Origin: Planctomycetota bacterium
GTDB taxonomy: Bacteria; Planctomycetota; Brocadiia; JAJRTI01
Length of the DNA stretch: 6,091 nt
Assembly (NCBI GenBank): GCA_024278415.1
Contig: JAJRTI010000172.1
Coordinates: forward strand, 1-6,091
Reading direction: 5' to 3'
Shown piece by piece: positions 5,670 to 6,091 of the stretch (positions are counted from its first letter, which is position 1; the number at the start of each line of letters is the position of its first letter). The notes beneath the pieces were generated by a model. The model did no database searches. It worked only from the letters and a program-made list of their open reading frames with translations, and was not told the origin of the DNA. The translations under genes and the position numbers were made by a program.

Positions 5670-6091
5670 CTACCGAATCTCGATGAAGCCCGCGTTGCCC
5701 ACCTCCCACGTGCACGCCTGCGTGCCCACCCACATGAGCCACAGGTTGTCCGCGGTCTTGCGCACCGAGATGTTGAACTGGAGCTTCGCGGGCTTCGTGG
5801 GGTCGACGCCCAACGCGGCCAGGGGGATGCGCCATTCGGTTTGCCAAGTCTTCGCGTCAACAACCTTGACCGCGCACGCGGTCGCCGCGGCGAGCGTGTC
5901 GGTCTCGTCGGCCGGCGCGCCGGCCTCGGTGCTAGCTTCGTGCTTGCCGCAGGGGTAGGCGCGCAGGATGAGGATGGGCGCGCGCTTGCCGAGCGCCGGG
6001 TTGCGGAACGCCAATTCGACCGCGTCGTTCCCGCCCCATTGGGCCTCCGGCTTGAGGGGCTTCGCCGGGTCCACGTCGTTGCGGACCGCGA
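5670..6091 (-). CDS. CBM9/DOMON-like carbohydrate-binding domain protein, C-terminal part (5' end outside window)
   Basis: The stop is TAG on the minus strand at 5670-5672, and the frame is open to the right edge, so the start lies outside. The GTG at 6072-6074 is an internal valine codon. 139 complete residues are visible. Early on is WGGNDAVELAFRNP, then ILILRAYPCGKHE, a low-similarity Ala/Thr-rich loop, then VKVVDAKTWQTEWRIPLAALGVDP, LQFNISVRKTADNLWLMWVGT and a TWEVGNAGFIEIR end. The order W-x-NDxVE, W-x-x-E-W-x-IPL, FN-x-x-R and W-x-x-W is that of CBM9-like (DOMON fold) beta sandwiches. They bind sugars or haem at the C-terminus of secreted proteins. What it is attached to cannot be seen. 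It is convergent with the RNase Z-like gene, with 15 GC-rich bases and no clear terminator between the stops. Confidence 0.75.
   Translation of the reverse strand, partial: AVRNDVDPAKPLKPEAQWGGNDAVELAFRNPALGKRAPILILRAYPCGKHEASTEAGAPADETDTLAAATACAVKVVDAKTWQTEWRIPLAALGVDPTKPAKLQFNISVRKTADNLWLMWVGTQACTWEVGNAGFIEIR

Noticed and set aside
6072..6074. GTG as the start of the minus-strand CBM9-like gene
   Set aside because: The frame stays open to the window edge, and the fragment begins inside a beta-sandwich domain, so the gene is cut by the edge.
1..6091. CRISPR array, tRNA/rRNA, transposase, toxin-antitoxin or phage-defence module
   Set aside because: I found no regularly spaced repeats, cloverleaf or rRNA-like stretch, or recognisable gene of these classes on either strand.

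Overview
This is a GC-rich, strongly GC3-biased bacterial window with five recognisable protein-coding genes. There is no RNA gene, CRISPR array, insertion sequence or phage gene. The gene set suggests an uncultured, polysaccharide-degrading bacterium of the Planctomycetes / Verrucomicrobia / Lentisphaerae / Hydrogenedentes / Armatimonadetes type: a large secreted GHL10-type hydrolase, a divergent uroporphyrinogen-decarboxylase-like protein and a CBM9-like secreted domain. That placement is inferred from the mix of families; nothing in the window fixes the phylum.

Layout, left to right. Positions 3-584 (+) hold the C-terminal part of a GT39/ArnT-like membrane glycosyltransferase, cut by the left edge. 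Its stop codon lies inside a long imperfect stem-loop (575-621). A 130-base gap follows, with an extended -10 promoter candidate (653-661). Positions 715-3480 (+) encode a 921-residue exported multidomain protein: carbohydrate-binding-like domain, amidotransferase-like Rossmann domain, helical segment, GHL10 (beta/alpha)8 hydrolase domain and beta-rich tail. A 177-base gap (3481-3657) carries a GC-rich hairpin and a sigma70-like promoter candidate. It precedes a two-gene, translationally coupled unit: a URO-D-superfamily protein (3658-4785) and an RNase Z-type metallo-beta-lactamase-fold protein (4782-5654), which overlap by ATGA. Fifteen bases later, on the opposite strand, is the C-terminal end of a CBM9/DOMON-like gene (5670-6091) that runs off the right edge.

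How the genes fit together. The GHL10 protein and the CBM9-like protein both point to extracellular glycan binding or cleavage, and the truncated glycosyltransferase to envelope glycan or lipid modification. The URO-D-like/RNase Z-like pair is cytoplasmic and probably a separate transcription unit. Its pairing is the least explained part of the window. I see no convincing new defence, mobile or RNA-based system. The points most worth checking are the 575-621 stem-loop with its competing palindrome, the atypical URO-D metal site, and the coupling of that gene to a shortened-N-terminus RNase Z homologue.
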